64,000 nucleotides of DNA, from contig NZ_BAAAEU010000006.1 in assembly GCF_039523175.1 (NCBI RefSeq), positions 434,001 through 498,000 on the forward strand, in the 5' to 3' direction. The DNA is from Dokdonella_A soli (GTDB lineage Bacteria; Pseudomonadota; Gammaproteobacteria; Xanthomonadales; Rhodanobacteraceae). The position numbers were made by a program, and so were the translations under genes. Of this stretch, positions 63,896 to 64,000 are shown piece after piece (the first letter of the stretch is position 1; the number at the start of each line of letters is the position of its first letter). The notes below the pieces were generated by a model. The model saw only the letters and a list, made by a program, of their open reading frames with translations, was not told the DNA's origin and did not search any database.

Positions 63896-64000
63896 TTGGC
63901 CGCCAACGCACTTGTACAGACACGCATCGACGCCGCCGTGAAAGAGCGGGCGGCGGCGGTGCTGGACAGCATGGGACTGACGGTCAGCGATGCCGTGCGC
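63896..64000 (+). CDS. RelB/DinJ-family antitoxin, N-terminal part
   Basis: From a TTG at 63896 (GGAGA 7 nt upstream) the frame reads LAANALVQTRIDAAVKERAA... through AVLDSMGLTVSDAVR to the window end (35 codons). The ribbon-helix-helix start ALVQTRIDAAVKERAAAVLDS is typical of DinJ/RelB antitoxins. The toxin gene, if present, lies beyond the window. The leader is A+T-rich (ATGAATTACAGC). Confidence 0.75.
   Translation, partial: MAANALVQTRIDAAVKERAAAVLDSMGLTVSDAVR

Noticed and set aside
1..64000. CRISPR arrays, rRNA genes, complete IS elements or prophages
   Set aside because: No direct-repeat array, rRNA-like stretch, transposase or phage genes were seen; only one tRNA was found.

Overview
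The window looks like a chromosomal segment of a high-G+C gammaproteobacterium of the Lysobacterales (Xanthomonadales), probably in or near Rhodanobacteraceae or Lysobacteraceae. The main reasons are a xanthomonadin-type aryl-polyene pigment locus with its own chorismatase (XanB2-like) and halogenase, a zinc-free L33, an rsmG-parA-parB block, REP-like short repeats, and a leftover secreted-protein C-terminus of a kind I recall from this group. The assignment rests on protein resemblance and gene content read by eye. No database search was run.

Layout: 1-5,100 holds hemB (cut by the window edge), a small SPFH protein, rsmG-parA-parB, and an ECF sigma factor overlapping its zinc anti-sigma factor. 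5,250-6,760 holds a GT2 glycosyltransferase and rpmB-rpmG with a readable promoter and terminator. 6,900-9,900 (minus) holds a secreted EF-hand protein and a delta-9-type desaturase. 10,000-13,750 is a four-gene ABC export operon of the GldA/GldF/GldG type plus DUF4340. 13,970-24,550 holds mutM, tdk, rep, an AI-2E-type permease, a P4-type lipoprotein phosphatase, a lipoprotein and plsB, separated by repeat-filled gaps. 24,576-27,912 (minus) holds a lower-G+C J-domain protein, a VapBC-type pair, hemF and a small anchored protein.

28,052-45,394 is the pigment locus. The plus arm is ketosynthase, chain-length-factor-like ketosynthase, GT2 and a CPA2 antiporter. A reductase is on the minus strand. 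A minus-strand operon encodes two hotdog dehydratases, an MMPL exporter, a LolA-like protein, a lysophospholipid-type acyltransferase and a COG4648-type membrane protein. The distal end carries a flavin-dependent halogenase, an acyl carrier protein and XanB2. Inferred flow: chorismate to 3-hydroxybenzoate (XanB2), chain extension on the ACP by KS/CLF, reductase and dehydratases, halogenation, acyl transfer, and export by MMPL with the LolA-like partner. No ligase to load the hydroxybenzoate starter is visible. The locus is interrupted by a lower-G+C secreted protein gene, an ECF sigma/membrane-protein pair, and a yybP-ykoY (Mn2+) riboswitch in front of a Ca2+/cation-antiporter-family gene.

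45,429-50,863 holds a periplasmic cytochrome c, a YVTN/PQQ-associated propeller, glutathione-dependent formaldehyde dehydrogenase and tex. 50,741-53,417 is a block bounded by two copies of the tex 3' end. It carries an AlgL-like protein that has lost the expected catalytic His, a DUF2785 protein and a gene fragment. 53,473-64,000 holds an S41 peptidase divergent from a CadC-type TPR regulator, tRNA-Thr(TGT), SPOR/coaX/birA, an MtfA-type peptidase, a gingipain-like C25 peptidase, and the start of a RelB/DinJ-type antitoxin.
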